Origin: Terriglobales bacterium
GTDB taxonomy: Bacteria; Acidobacteriota; Terriglobia; Bryobacterales; Bryobacteraceae
Direction of reading: 5' to 3'
Assembly (NCBI GenBank): GCA_027485675.1
Contig: JAIXQP010000010.1
Span: 23,740 to 87,739, forward strand
DNA length: 64,000 nt
The notes beneath the pieces were generated by a model. That model searched no databases and had not been told where the DNA came from. It saw nothing but the letters and a program-made list of their open reading frames with translations. The position numbers were made by a program, and so were the translations under genes. How positions within the stretch are numbered: the stretch's first letter is position 1; each line of letters starts with the position of its first letter. This document shows positions 21,901 to 34,467 of the stretch, piece by piece.

Positions 21901-22033
21901 CAACGACCCCGAAAGCGCCGTGTCCAAGATGAAGAAGAACAATCGGAACTACACCCTTCTTCATGAACTCAATATCAAGCCGCGCACTACCTACCTTGCG
22001 AAGGTGCGCAATCCCAATCCGGAGCTTGCCTAA
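18917..22033 (+). CDS. actB: Alternative complex III subunit B, molybdopterin-like plus iron-sulfur protein
   Basis: ATG 18917 overlaps the actA stop. The 1038-residue product has a late twin-arginine signal ([14 protein letters not shown] from residue 48) ending in an LTAC lipobox (Cys68). Residues 70-780 are a molybdopterin-oxidoreductase-like domain that in this family carries no molybdenum. Residues about 810-1010 are a ferredoxin-type domain with four cysteine clusters ([38 protein letters not shown] and CNYC with CQQTCP). An insertion at residues 286-345 holds six HKADx repeats and an Ala/Pro linker. It is the electron-transfer core of the complex. Confidence 0.94.
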   Translation: MIQIEGIGNQTGKKFWRSLNELASTPKFKEWLVQEFPEGATDLLDRGSRRRFMQLMAASMGLAGLTACRRPVEKILPYAKGVEGLVHGAPQHYATVMNVAGQAQPLVVEAIDGRPVKIEGNRKHPISNGAANAWAQASILSLYDPDRSQKVLEKGKASTWEAFGAAAKATFVGDGEGIRILSGAVVSPTLASLRASLAAKHPKAKWYEYEPVNEDSALAGSELAFGDRLRPHYNLLKADVVVSLDCDFLQLDNPGLNVIRDFAKRRRAVDSAVPAGHGGDHQAAGHKADAHKADEHKADGHKADGHKADEHKADAAAHAPAAAANAAAAAPAATPAAAPAAESTSINRLYVVENNFTLTGAQADHRLRLRAADVQAFAADLAREVAAIPQGLKILGQSDKYIAALAKDLLAHKGRSVVLAGPRQPAIVHALAAAINQTLGNIGETVSYTRPGRTSSAAEITELAKEVAAGQVKTLVVLGANPVYSAPADLDFGAKYKSIATTIHLGFEVDETAAASTWHLPESHALESWGDAMAADGTVSLQQPLIEPIFKTKSAIEVVSMALGVATSAYEQVKAQSKLADPAWRQALHDGFVAGSQAALVKPAANAKAVETALNAAPKAAAGLEVVFAPSASTFDGRYANNAWLQEAPEPMTKIVWDNPALVSPKTAKELKLEEGSVIVVERGGRKVEAPVLVQPGHADNSVTLTLGYGRTSVGRVGTGVGYNAYLLRTADAMGFGTGATLAKSARTYELVTTQEHHDQAGRPVVREATVDKYKEEAHFASHEDAHIELFQLFDSFDYSKGNQWGMVVDLQSCIGCNACLVACQSENNIPVVGRDQVSKGREMHWIRLDRYFTGTEDDPEVVHQPMACQQCENAPCESVCPVAATVHSPEGLNDMAYNRCVGTRYCANNCPYKVRRFNYFNWHKDIEEVGKMVFNPDVTVRMRGVMEKCNYCVQRIQEVKIAHKVDGRKPIKDGDVLTACQQTCPAEAISFGNINDPESAVSKMKKNNRNYTLLHELNIKPRTTYLAKVRNPNPELA
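19772..19861 (+). repeat. Six tandem 15-base units encoding HKADx inside actB
   Basis: Units begin at 19772, 19787, 19802, 19817, 19832 and 19847, each CAC/CAT-AAG-GCN-GAY-NNN. They encode a His/Lys/Asp-rich stretch followed by an Ala/Pro-rich linker to about 19945. The frame is kept, so it looks like a tolerated coding minisatellite in a surface loop. Confidence 0.9.
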
Positions 22034-23463
22034 TGGCCGATCTCGCATTTGATCCTAAGGCTGTCGAGCAATTAAGTCCTCCGCTGGTGACTGGCCAGCC
22101 GTCGCTCCATGAGGTGACCGAGGCGGTCAGCATCCATACCGAAATCGAGACCCATCGAAATTGGTATATCGCACTTGCCATTAGCGGCAGCATCACTCTG
22201 CTTCTTGGCTCCATGCTGGCGTACCTCGTCTCGACCGGTATCGGCGTGTGGGGCAACAACAATCCCGTTGGCTGGGGTTGGGACATCACCAACTTCGTTT
22301 TCTGGATCGGTATCGGTCACGCCGGCACTCTGATCTCGGCCATTTTGTTCCTCTTCCGGCAGAAGTGGCGGACCTCGATCAATCGCTTTGCTGAAGCCAT
22401 GACGCTTTTCGCCGTGGCTTGCGCGGGTATCTATCCTCTCGTCCACGTCGGCCGCCCCTGGCGCGCCTACTGGCTGTTTCCCATCCCGAACGCCGACCTG
22501 GCCATGTGGCAGAACTTCCGCAGCCCGCTGCTTTGGGACGTCTTCGCGGTCTCTACTTACGCCACCGTGTCGGCCCTCTTCTGGTATGTAGGCCTGATTC
22601 CTGACTTGGCAATCATTCGGGATCGCGCCAAGACGCAAATGCGGCATACCATCTACGGCCTGCTGTCCCTCGGCTGGCGCGGCTCGGCCACCCACTGGAA
22701 GAATTACGAAAAGGCCTACATGATCCTGGCTGGCCTCTCCACCCCGCTCGTGCTCTCCGTGCACACGATCGTTTCGTTCGACTTCGCCGTCTCGATCATT
22801 CCCGGCTGGCACACCACGATCTTCCCGCCATACTTCGTCGCTGGCGCCATCTTCTCCGGCTTCGCGATGGTAATCACGCTGATGGTGATCGCGCGCTGGG
22901 TGTTCAAGGTCGAGCACTTGGTGACGATGACGCACCTTGAAAACATGAACAAGGTGATCCTGGCCACCGGCACGATCGTCGGTTACGCCTACGCAACCGA
23001 GTTCTTCATCGCCTGGTACTCCGGCAACGAATACGAACGGTTCACCTTCATCAACCGCGCCATGGGGCCCTACGCCTGGGCTTACTGGTCGATGGTTTCC
23101 TGCAACGTGATCTCGCCCCAGTTCTTCTGGTTCAAGAAGCTGCGGACCAACATCCCCTTCATGTTCGTGCTCTCCATCTTCGTGAACATCGGGATGTGGT
23201 TCGAACGGTTCGTGATTATCGCAACGAGCTTGCACCGCGACTACCTGCCCTCCTCATGGGGCTACTTCCGGCCAACCATCGTCGACATCTTGACCTTCTT
23301 CGGCACTTTTGGTCTCTTCATCACCTTGTTCGTCTTCTTCACCCGCTTCCTGCCGATCATCGCCGTCAGCGAGGTGAAAGGCATGATGATCCAGACCGAA
23401 CACGAAAAGCACTATCTGCCTGCCACCACGTCTGGCTCGTCTGAGCCGGTCAAGGCCCACTAA
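22033..23463 (+). CDS. actC: Alternative complex III subunit C, NrfD-like membrane protein
   Basis: The ATG shares its A with the actB TAA stop. The 476-residue integral membrane protein has about ten helices and the NrfD/PsrC fold (PF03916 type), with WNIT-like [33 protein letters not shown] and [16 protein letters not shown]. In alternative complex III this subunit houses the quinol-binding site and a proposed proton path. It sits between the iron-sulfur subunit and ActD as in other act operons. Confidence 0.94.
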   Translation: MADLAFDPKAVEQLSPPLVTGQPSLHEVTEAVSIHTEIETHRNWYIALAISGSITLLLGSMLAYLVSTGIGVWGNNNPVGWGWDITNFVFWIGIGHAGTLISAILFLFRQKWRTSINRFAEAMTLFAVACAGIYPLVHVGRPWRAYWLFPIPNADLAMWQNFRSPLLWDVFAVSTYATVSALFWYVGLIPDLAIIRDRAKTQMRHTIYGLLSLGWRGSATHWKNYEKAYMILAGLSTPLVLSVHTIVSFDFAVSIIPGWHTTIFPPYFVAGAIFSGFAMVITLMVIARWVFKVEHLVTMTHLENMNKVILATGTIVGYAYATEFFIAWYSGNEYERFTFINRAMGPYAWAYWSMVSCNVISPQFFWFKKLRTNIPFMFVLSIFVNIGMWFERFVIIATSLHRDYLPSSWGYFRPTIVDILTFFGTFGLFITLFVFFTRFLPIIAVSEVKGMMIQTEHEKHYLPATTSGSSEPVKAH

Positions 23464-23471
23464 GGAACGCC

Positions 23472-24011
23472 ATGGCTGAACACTCCTCCATACACGGCGT
23501 CGTTGCCGACTTCGACTCTCCGGATACTCTTCTCGATGCGGTCAGGGCCGCGCGGGCCAAGGGATACACCAAGATGGAAGCCTATACCCCCTTCCCGATC
23601 CACGGGATCGATGAAGCGATGGGCGCTAAGCCTTCTATTCTCGGCTACATCGTTCTTTGTGGCAGCGCCACGGGTTTCACGACGGCTGTCCTCCTGCAGT
23701 GGTGGACCGGTACGATCGCCTACCCGCTCGTGATCAGCGGCAAGCCGCTGTTTGCGTTCGAGTTCGGTTTCCCGGTCATGTTTGAATTGACCGTGCTCCT
23801 GTCGGCCTTCGCCGCGGTGTTTGGAATGCTTGGCTTGAACGGCTTGCCGCGGCTGAGCCACCCGATCTTTAATTACTCCGGCGTGGCCGGTTCCTCGGAT
23901 GACCGCTTCCTGCTGGTCATTGAAGCCTCCGACAAGAAATTTGACGCCAACGAGACCAAAGATTTTCTTGCCTCGCTCGGAGCCGAAAAACTGGAGGTCG
24001 TCGAAGCATGA
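23472..24011 (+). CDS. actD: Alternative complex III subunit D (DUF3341)
   Basis: This 179-residue protein has a soluble N-terminal part (IHGVVADFDSPDTLLDAVRAARAKGYTKMEAYTPFPIHGID), two hydrophobic helices (SILGYIVLCGSATGFTTAVLLQWW and FELTVLLSAFAAVFGMLGLN) and a C-terminal soluble tail with RFLLVIEA. This is the DUF3341 pattern of ActD. An AAGGAA ribosome site precedes the ATG. It overlaps actE by 4 bases. Confidence 0.93.
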   Translation: MAEHSSIHGVVADFDSPDTLLDAVRAARAKGYTKMEAYTPFPIHGIDEAMGAKPSILGYIVLCGSATGFTTAVLLQWWTGTIAYPLVISGKPLFAFEFGFPVMFELTVLLSAFAAVFGMLGLNGLPRLSHPIFNYSGVAGSSDDRFLLVIEASDKKFDANETKDFLASLGAEKLEVVEA

Positions 24012-24619
24012 AACTCCTTACCTTAAAGTCGGTAGTTCTCACGGGGGGACTTCTCCTCTTAACCGGGTGCCTTAGCCCGAGCCGTGACACCACGCCGCTG
24101 CAGATTTGGGATGACATGAAGGCGCAGCCCAAATACAAATCGCAACAGCAGAGCCCTTTGTTTTCGGATAAGCGGGCGAGCCGCCGGCCGCCGGAAGGCA
24201 CCGTCGCAATCGGCCAGTTGAGTGGCGATGACGGGTACCGTTGGGGCGTCCTCTCCTCCCAGTATGTCGGCAAAAACCCCGAAGCCATTACGCCCGAGCT
24301 ACTCGCCCATGGACAGCTCAAGTACAACACGTATTGCGCACCCTGCCACTCCAAAGTTGGCGACGGGAAAGGGATCGTCGGCATTCGCGCTGGCGCGGCC
24401 TTCCAGCCGGCGAACCTTCTCGAGCCTCGTGTTCTGCAGATGAACGATGGGGAGCTCTATTCGGTGGCCAGTGAAGGACGCCGGACCATGATGGGATATC
24501 GGACCCAGACCAGCGACCACGACCGTTGGGCGATCGTCGCCTATCTGCGTGCGCTGCATCGGGCCAGCAGCGGAACCAAAGAGGATGTCCCGGAAAACCT
24601 GCGGGCGCAACTGAACTAA
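24008..24619 (+). CDS. actE: Alternative complex III subunit E, monoheme lipoprotein cytochrome c
   Basis: The 203-residue protein has a lipoprotein signal with lipobox LLTGC (Cys at about 21) and one heme motif CAPCH, followed by GDGKGIVG and a probable axial methionine in the TMMGY segment. A single-heme lipoprotein is expected for ActE, which passes electrons toward the oxidase. It overlaps actD at the start. Confidence 0.92.
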   Translation: MKLLTLKSVVLTGGLLLLTGCLSPSRDTTPLQIWDDMKAQPKYKSQQQSPLFSDKRASRRPPEGTVAIGQLSGDDGYRWGVLSSQYVGKNPEAITPELLAHGQLKYNTYCAPCHSKVGDGKGIVGIRAGAAFQPANLLEPRVLQMNDGELYSVASEGRRTMMGYRTQTSDHDRWAIVAYLRALHRASSGTKEDVPENLRAQLN

Positions 24620-24640
24620 GCGAGGAATACGAGTCGCAAC

Positions 24641-25849
24641 ATGAGTAAACATCACCATCACGACGTTCCGCGGGATAGCTACGAAATCCCCACCGCTACC
24701 TGGGAGAAGGGCCGGAACATCATCCTAGGTGTCTTCATCCTCGGCTGGGTCGCTGCCTTGGCGGGCTACAGCATCGATCACAAGCAGTTCTTCCCGTCCT
24801 ATCTCGTCGCGTTCTTCTTTGGTACCGGGATCGCTATCGGCGCAGCCTTGTTCACCATGATCCAGCACCTGACCGGTTCGGCGTGGAGTGTGCCTCTGCG
24901 GCGCCTCATGGAAAACGTGATGATGTCGATGCCGATTCTCGCATTGCTCTTCCTGCCCGTGGCTTTCGGCCTCCACGAACTCTATGAGTGGTCCCACCCG
25001 GGCATCATGGAAACGGACGCTCTGCTCAAGAAGAAAGAAGCATACCTGAACCCGACCGCTTTCTACATCCGCGCCGTCGTCTACTTCGCCATCTGGAGCT
25101 TCTGGGCCTGGCGGCTCTCGAGCTGGTCGCGGGCGCAGGATCAGTCGAAAGATCTGAACCTCACGTTCAAGAGCGAACGCATCTCGGCGCCGGGCATGCT
25201 GCTCTTCTTCCTGTCGGCCTCGTTAGCCAGCGTCGATTGGGTCATGTCGCTGCAGCCGCACTGGTATTCCACGATCTTTGGCGTCTATTGCCTCGCCGGC
25301 GGAATGTGGGCCTTCTTCGCGATCCTCACGTTTACCTTGTTGCGCTTCCGTGCCCATGGGATCCTGGCCAATTCCGTCACCGTCGAACACTATCACGACA
25401 TGGGCAAGTGGATGTTCGCCCTCACCGTCTTCTGGGCTTATGTTGCTTTCTCCCAGTACATGCTGATCTGGTACGCCAACCTCCCGGAAGAGACAATCTT
25501 CTTTAAAGTGCGGCGAACTGGATCTTGGGAATCGGTCAGCGCCATCCTCCTCTTTGGACACTTTGCGGCCACTTTCCTCGTCCTGCTGGCCCGCGCGAGT
25601 AAGCGCAGCCTGAACGTTCTGCGCTTCGTTACGGTGTGGATCCTGTGCATGCACTACGTCGACGTTTATTGGCTCGTTATGCCGAACTTCGCAAAAGCCG
25701 GTGTCGCTCCGCACTGGATGGATGCCGCCTGCTTCGTCGCGGTGATGAGTACTTTAGCCCTCGGCTTCTGGTGGCGGTTGAAGTCGGCCCCGATCGTGGC
25801 CGTCGGTGATCCTCGCCTCGAGAAAGGATTGGAGTTCCAGAATGTCTAA
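24641..25849 (+). CDS. actF: Alternative complex III subunit F, polytopic membrane protein
   Basis: The 402-residue protein has about ten helices and is distantly like ActC, as known for ActF. Recognisable segments include an N-terminal HHHHD tract, LFFLSASLASVDWVMSLQPHWYSTIFGVY and VEHYHDMGKWMFALTVFWAYVAFSQYMLIWYANLPEE. It is preceded by a GAGGA site. Its last 8 bases overlap the next small gene. Confidence 0.92.
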   Translation: MSKHHHHDVPRDSYEIPTATWEKGRNIILGVFILGWVAALAGYSIDHKQFFPSYLVAFFFGTGIAIGAALFTMIQHLTGSAWSVPLRRLMENVMMSMPILALLFLPVAFGLHELYEWSHPGIMETDALLKKKEAYLNPTAFYIRAVVYFAIWSFWAWRLSSWSRAQDQSKDLNLTFKSERISAPGMLLFFLSASLASVDWVMSLQPHWYSTIFGVYCLAGGMWAFFAILTFTLLRFRAHGILANSVTVEHYHDMGKWMFALTVFWAYVAFSQYMLIWYANLPEETIFFKVRRTGSWESVSAILLFGHFAATFLVLLARASKRSLNVLRFVTVWILCMHYVDVYWLVMPNFAKAGVAPHWMDAACFVAVMSTLALGFWWRLKSAPIVAVGDPRLEKGLEFQNV

Positions 25850-26273
25850 CGCGCCTAAGAATCTAACGCCCGATGAGATTGCTGAGCTCGGTTTTGATCG
25901 AACCGAAGTGCAAACGGTCCCCGTGCTCGTCGTCACGGTCGCCATCATCGGTTTTATTGTAGCGAGTTGTGTCGGTTGCGCCATCTACTACAATAGCTTC
26001 CGCGATGCGGCCGTCGAGCGGTTGCAGTTGGAACCGGTCTCGCAGGACTACATGGAGCTGCAGGCTCGGGAAGCAAAACAGCTGAATACCTATGCGACGA
26101 TCGACAAGAATACCGGTAGCGTCCGGCTTCCCATCGAAAAGGCGATGTCGCTGGTGGTAGCGGAATCGGCTCCTGGGGGCAAATGGCGGTTCCCCGTGAA
26201 TCCCTACCCGGTCAAGAAGCCAGAAGACGCCGCTGCGGCGACTCCCCCTGCGGCGCCTGCTCCGGCAAAATAG
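25842..26273 (+). CDS. Small single-helix membrane protein of the respiratory operon
   Basis: ATG 25842 overlaps the end of actF; a start at 25806 would lie deeper in actF. The 143-residue product has one transmembrane helix (VPVLVVTVAIIGFIVASCVGCAIYY) and a soluble part containing LEPVSQDYMELQAREAKQL, NTYATIDKNTGSVRLPIEKAMSLV. The motif of a Tyr, a basic/acidic run and V-R-(I/L)-P-I-xx-A-M is one I recognise in many uncharacterised proteins of cytochrome oxidase loci. It ends in an Ala/Pro tail. It could be an accessory or assembly subunit; the function is not established. Confidence 0.8.
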   Translation: MSNAPKNLTPDEIAELGFDRTEVQTVPVLVVTVAIIGFIVASCVGCAIYYNSFRDAAVERLQLEPVSQDYMELQAREAKQLNTYATIDKNTGSVRLPIEKAMSLVVAESAPGGKWRFPVNPYPVKKPEDAAAATPPAAPAPAK

Positions 26274-26294
26274 TTCACCCGTTATTCGAAGAAC

Positions 26295-27110
26295 ATGATC
26301 TCCCGACTTCTCATTACCAACGTCTTGTTCCTTGCTCTGTTGCAAGGCAACGCCTCGGTTCCGCAGGAACTGGGCGGTGTTGGCGTGGACGAACGTCTGG
26401 GAACGGTTCTCGATGGCAACCTCGAGTTCATTGCAGAAAACGGACGACCCGTGCGGCTGTCTCAGTACCTCAATCAGGGTCGGCCAGTTGTCCTGAACTT
26501 CGTGTATTACTCCTGCCCAATGTTGTGCAGTCTCGTAATGAACGGACTGACGTCCAGCATTCGCGAGCTTCCTTGGACGCCTGGCAATGAGTATGAAATT
26601 GTCACGATCTCGATCGATCCACGGGAGATGTACACGCTGGCGGCAACCAAGAAGCAGGCGCAACTCCTGAGCTTCGATCGTCCTGCTCCCGGTTGGCATT
26701 TTCTCTCGGACTACAACGACAATGCGAAGAAGCTGGCCGAGCAGGCTGGTTTCCACTATCGCTGGGATAAAGACAGGCAGCAATACGCACATAGTGCGAG
26801 TCTGATTCTTCTTGCGCCGGACGGAAAAATCGCTCGTTATCTCTATGGCATCAAATATAAGGCGTTTGACCTGCGGATGGGACTGACCGAAGCGCGGGAT
26901 GGCAAGATGCGGTCAACTGGCGAGCATCTTCTCCTATATTGCTTCCAGTATGATCCGCTCTCCAAAAGTTACGTCATGACGGCCAAGAACATAATGCGAG
27001 GTGGTGGCGCACTCACGGTCTTCATCCTGGGTGCCTCTCTCATGCGGTTCTGGCGGAAAGAACGGGAACAGTTTAAGCAGTCGCCCCCCAAGGGGCCGGT
27101 TTTATCATAA
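26295..27110 (+). CDS. SCO1/SenC-family copper chaperone
   Basis: The 271-residue protein has an N-terminal hydrophobic signal, a thioredoxin-like domain with the copper-binding CPMLC motif (NFVYYSCPMLCSLV) and the partner histidine (YAHSASLILL), and a C-terminal transmembrane helix (GGALTVFILGASLMRFW). SCO proteins deliver copper to, or reduce, the CuA site of cytochrome oxidase subunit II, whose gene follows directly. The C-terminal anchor is an addition seen in bacterial operon members of this type. Confidence 0.93.
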   Translation: MISRLLITNVLFLALLQGNASVPQELGGVGVDERLGTVLDGNLEFIAENGRPVRLSQYLNQGRPVVLNFVYYSCPMLCSLVMNGLTSSIRELPWTPGNEYEIVTISIDPREMYTLAATKKQAQLLSFDRPAPGWHFLSDYNDNAKKLAEQAGFHYRWDKDRQQYAHSASLILLAPDGKIARYLYGIKYKAFDLRMGLTEARDGKMRSTGEHLLLYCFQYDPLSKSYVMTAKNIMRGGGALTVFILGASLMRFWRKEREQFKQSPPKGPVLS

Positions 27111-27120
27111 GGAAGGCAAT

Positions 27121-28062
27121 ATGGATTCCATCAGGCATTGGATGCTTGGCCCTCAGGGTAGTGCGTACGCCAACAATGTTGACGACCTCTACATGTTTCT
27201 GGTGTGGCTCAGCGTTTTCTTCTTCGTACTCATCGTATTTTTGACTGTATATTTCGCGTGGAAATATCGCCGTCGCAAAGAAGGGGTCCTCACGCCCAAC
27301 ATCTCCCATAATTTGGCGTTGGAACTCCTCTGGAGCATCATTCCGCTCATCATCGTCATGGGAATCTTCTTCTGGGGATTCAATGATTATGTGCGGGCAA
27401 GCGTTGCGCCCAACGACGCCATCGAGATTCACGTCACCGGCAAAAAGTGGCTGTGGGCCTTTGAATATCCGGACGGCACCCGCACCATCGGAAACCTGCA
27501 CGTTCCGGTCAACCGCCCGGTAAAACTCATCCTCACGAGCGAAGATGTCCTTCATGACTTCTACATCCCGTCGATGCGTCAGAAGACCGACGTGATTCCG
27601 GGCCGGTTCGTGGACTTGACGTTTACTCCCACCGTCCCTGGCAAGCATCAGGTGTTTTGCGCGGAGTACTGCGGCAAATCGCACTCCGATATGATGGCGA
27701 ATCTGTTCGTTGATTCCCCGGAAGTCTATGAGAAGTGGCTGGTTGAAGGTGATCCGGAACTGCAGCAGATGCCGCCGGTGGAGGTTGGGAAGCTTGTCTA
27801 TGAGAACAAAGGCTGCAACTCCTGTCACAGCATCGACGGCAGCAAAAATACCGGTCCTTCCTTCAAGGGTCTGTACGGCCGGATGGAGAAATTTGCCGAT
27901 GGCACCACGCAGATGGTGGACGACAACTACATCGTAGAGTCGATCAACAATCCGCAGGCCAAAATTGTGGCAGGCTACGAGCCCGTCATGCCGACTTTCC
28001 AGGGCTTGCTCCGCACTCCGGAAATGCGGGGTATCATTGCATACATCAAGGAATTGAAATAA
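27121..28062 (+). CDS. coxB: Cytochrome c oxidase subunit II with fused cytochrome c domain (caa3 type)
   Basis: ATG 27121 follows an AAGGAAGG ribosome site; the longer frame from 27001 lies in sco. The 313-residue protein has two helices, a CuA domain with the ligand set FCAEYCGKSHSDM, and a C-terminal cytochrome c domain with CNSCHS and an axial methionine in VMPTFQG. Fusion of cytochrome c to subunit II defines caa3 oxidases, which can take electrons directly from alternative complex III encoded upstream. Confidence 0.95.
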   Translation: MDSIRHWMLGPQGSAYANNVDDLYMFLVWLSVFFFVLIVFLTVYFAWKYRRRKEGVLTPNISHNLALELLWSIIPLIIVMGIFFWGFNDYVRASVAPNDAIEIHVTGKKWLWAFEYPDGTRTIGNLHVPVNRPVKLILTSEDVLHDFYIPSMRQKTDVIPGRFVDLTFTPTVPGKHQVFCAEYCGKSHSDMMANLFVDSPEVYEKWLVEGDPELQQMPPVEVGKLVYENKGCNSCHSIDGSKNTGPSFKGLYGRMEKFADGTTQMVDDNYIVESINNPQAKIVAGYEPVMPTFQGLLRTPEMRGIIAYIKELK

Positions 28063-28077
28063 AAAAGGGGGTTTCAC

Positions 28078-29720
<1,643 letters not shown>

Positions 29721-29724
<4 letters not shown>

Positions 29725-30380
29725 GCAACTCTACTCATGATGTGGCGGAACACCGGTTCCGCCAACATCACTTCGCTAACGCCGAACAACAACTCGACAC
29801 CTCCAAGATCGGGATGTGGCTATTCCTGGCCACTGAAATCCTGATGTTCGGTGGCCTCTTCGTGGGCTTCGGGCTCATGCAGGGGGTCTATCCGGAGGCT
29901 TGGGTGGCGGGACACCATCACCTGGATCGCGTGCTGGGAGCGGTGAACACCGTATTCCTGCTCTGCTCCTCTTTCACGATGGTGATGGCGGTTCACTATG
30001 CTTCCACCGATCAGAAGTCGAAGACGGTGATGAACCTCGGGCTCACCCTTGGTTTCGCTTTCGCCTTCCTTGTGGTGAAGTACTTCGAATACTCCCACAA
30101 GTTCCACGATGGTCTTCTCCCCGGCCGCTACTTTAACCTGGCCGGCATCGGCGGTCCGCCCCAGCAGGCGATGTTTTTCGGCTTCTACTTCGCGATGACT
30201 GGCATCCACGGCTTCCACGTCCTGATCGGCATCGCGCTGATTGCGTGGATCATGATCCGGGCAAACCGCGGCGATTTCTCGAGCGCCTACTACACCCCGG
30301 TGGACCTGGTTGGACTGTACTGGCACTTGGTCGACCTGATCTGGATCTACCTGTTCCCCCTTCTCTATCTCGTCAGCTAG
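29721..30380 (+). CDS. coxC: Cytochrome c oxidase subunit III
   Basis: The start is TTG 29721, overlapping the coxA stop as TTGA and preceded by GGAGGA 5 bases upstream; the first in-frame ATG lies far inside. The 219-residue protein has about five helices with [35 protein letters not shown] and [24 protein letters not shown], all typical of subunit III. Confidence 0.95.
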
Positions 30381-30387
30381 GAATCTC

Positions 30388-30774
30388 ATGAGCGAACAAG
30401 CGCACCACACCTCCCACTCCCCTCTGCCGTACCTGCTCACCCTGATCGCACTGCTGTTCTTGACGGGCATCACGGTAGGGGCTGCCTACGTCGATTTTGG
30501 TTCGTCGACCGTGAACATCATCATCGCGATGTTGATTGCCACCTTTAAGGCCTCTCTCGTCGCTTTGGTCTTCATGCACTTGCGTCACGACAAGCCCCTC
30601 AACTCGATCATCTTCCTCAGCTCTTTGATCTTCCTGGGTATCCTGTTGGGCTTCTGCATGATCGACCTTGGCTCTCGCGAACGCGTCTACCCGACCGGGC
30701 TGAGAAAAGTGGATCCGCCGCCCACCGCTGCTCCGGCTGCCGCACCGCCGGCCGCTGCACCAGCCGCTCACTAG
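30388..30774 (+). CDS. coxD: Cytochrome c oxidase subunit IV (prokaryotic COX4)
   Basis: The 128-residue protein has three helices (LLTLIALLFLTGITVGAAYV, IIIAMLIATFKASLVALVFMHL, IIFLSSLIFLGILLGFCMIDLG) with the conserved K and MHL of the prokaryotic subunit IV family, then an Ala/Pro-rich tail like that of the small membrane protein at 25842. It closes the operon just before a strong terminator. Confidence 0.92.
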   Translation: MSEQAHHTSHSPLPYLLTLIALLFLTGITVGAAYVDFGSSTVNIIIAMLIATFKASLVALVFMHLRHDKPLNSIIFLSSLIFLGILLGFCMIDLGSRERVYPTGLRKVDPPPTAAPAAAPPAAAPAAH

Positions 30775-30798
30775 GGCTCTTCCAAAACCTGAATCACC

Positions 30799-30838
30799 AA
30801 CGGCCTGTTTCCACCCGAAATAGGCCGTTTTCCTTTTC
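30799..30838 (+). terminator. Rho-independent terminator after act/cox operon
   Basis: Stem arms AACGGCCTGTTTC (30799-30811) and GAAATAGGCCGTT (30817-30829) pair over 13 positions with one G-T wobble and a 5-base loop, followed by a TTTTCCTTTT tract. Confidence 0.85.
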
Positions 30839-30840
30839 CC

Positions 30841-32061
30841 ATGAACAGAAGACTCTTCCTCGCCAGTCTGGCCGCCAACGCCGCCGCCCAAAAGCAGCCG
30901 CTCCGCCTCGCCGCGATCGTCACAGAATATCGTCCGCTCTCCCACGCTGATGTGATCCTCGGCAAGTACCTCGAGGGCTTCAATCAGGATGAGCGTCCCC
31001 CTTACCCCAAGTCCCGCCTCGTTTCGCTGTTCACCGAGCAGGTGCCGGACAAGGACATGAGCCGGGAACGCGCCAAGAAATTCAATGTCCCGATCTATCG
31101 AACCGTCAGCGAGGCCCTGACCTTAGGAGGCACCCAACTGGCGGTCGATGGCGTTATCCTGATCGGCGAACACGGCGATTACCCCTTTAACGACAAGGAA
31201 CAAAGGCTCTATCCCCGCTTTGAAATGTTCCTCAAGATTACGGATGTCTTCCGCCAGAGCGGCCGCTCCGTCCCCGTCTTCAACGACAAACATCTTTCCT
31301 GGAGTTTCCGTCAGGCCAAACGCATGGTCGACATCTCTCGGGAACTGAAGTTTCCGATGCTCGCCGGCTCCTCCGTACCCGTGGCCTTCCGCCAGCCCGC
31401 CCTCGATGCACCCTGGGGAGAGAAACAGCGCTATGCCGTCGCCATCTCCTACAGCGGCCTCGACATCTATGGCTTCCATGTGCTCGAAGCCCTGCAGACG
31501 ATGACCGAACGCCGCGCCGGCGGTGAGACCGGGGTCAAGAGCGTACAGTGTCTCGAAGGCGACGCCTGTTGGAACTTCCTCTCCACCAACGCATGGGCGC
31601 AACGCCTTTTCGATCGCGCCCTGGCCCTCAGCGAAACCCGCAAGCCCGGCGACCTCCGCAAGCTGGTCCCGTCCCCCGCCGTTTTCGTCATCGAGTACGC
31701 CGACGGCCTACTCGCCGCCGCGTTCCTTCTCACGGGTGCTGTCGAGGATTTCACCGTCGCCATCGATCTCCCGCAACGAAACGAACCCATCGCGACCCTC
31801 ATGAAGTTGCAGGACGGCCGCCCGCATCACCACTTCGGCTGCCTCGTCGAAAAGATCGAGGAGCTGTTCACCACTGGCCGCTCGCCCTATCCCGTCGAAC
31901 GCACGCTCCTCACGAGCGGCATCCTCGACTTCGCCCTCGAATCCCGCATCCAGGGCCACCGCAAGCTGGCCACGCCCGAACTCCTCCAGGTCCGCTACCA
32001 AGCCCCCCGCGCCTCCAACTTCTGTGTCAGCGGCTGGGGAGCCGACGGCAAGCGCCTCTGA
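30841..32061 (+). CDS. Exported protein of unknown function
   Basis: The 406-residue product begins with a twin-arginine-like signal (MNRRLFLASLAANAAA). The body contains LRLAAIVTEYRPLSHADVILGKYL, DGVILIGEHGDYPFN, YPRFEMFLKITDVFRQSGRSVPVFNDKHLSW and SSVPVAFRQP. I recognise this as a recurring exported family in Acidobacteria and planctomycetes, but without a known activity. The first part looks like a Rossmann-like fold. The ATG follows the terminator T tract directly, with no ribosome site, so expression may depend on read-through or on an internal promoter I cannot see. Confidence 0.75.
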   Translation: MNRRLFLASLAANAAAQKQPLRLAAIVTEYRPLSHADVILGKYLEGFNQDERPPYPKSRLVSLFTEQVPDKDMSRERAKKFNVPIYRTVSEALTLGGTQLAVDGVILIGEHGDYPFNDKEQRLYPRFEMFLKITDVFRQSGRSVPVFNDKHLSWSFRQAKRMVDISRELKFPMLAGSSVPVAFRQPALDAPWGEKQRYAVAISYSGLDIYGFHVLEALQTMTERRAGGETGVKSVQCLEGDACWNFLSTNAWAQRLFDRALALSETRKPGDLRKLVPSPAVFVIEYADGLLAAAFLLTGAVEDFTVAIDLPQRNEPIATLMKLQDGRPHHHFGCLVEKIEELFTTGRSPYPVERTLLTSGILDFALESRIQGHRKLATPELLQVRYQAPRASNFCVSGWGADGKRL

Positions 32062-32067
32062 CCAGCT

Positions 32068-32076
32068 TGATATCCT
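32068..32076 (+). promoter_or_regulatory. Extended -10 element before PSD1 gene
   Basis: TGATATCCT ends 7 bases before the GTG at 32084, in a gap of only 22 bases after the previous stop. No ribosome site is present, which fits a leaderless transcript. Confidence 0.55.
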
Positions 32077-32083
32077 AGTTGCC

Positions 32084-34459
<2,376 letters not shown>

Positions 34460-34467
34460 GGGGCACC

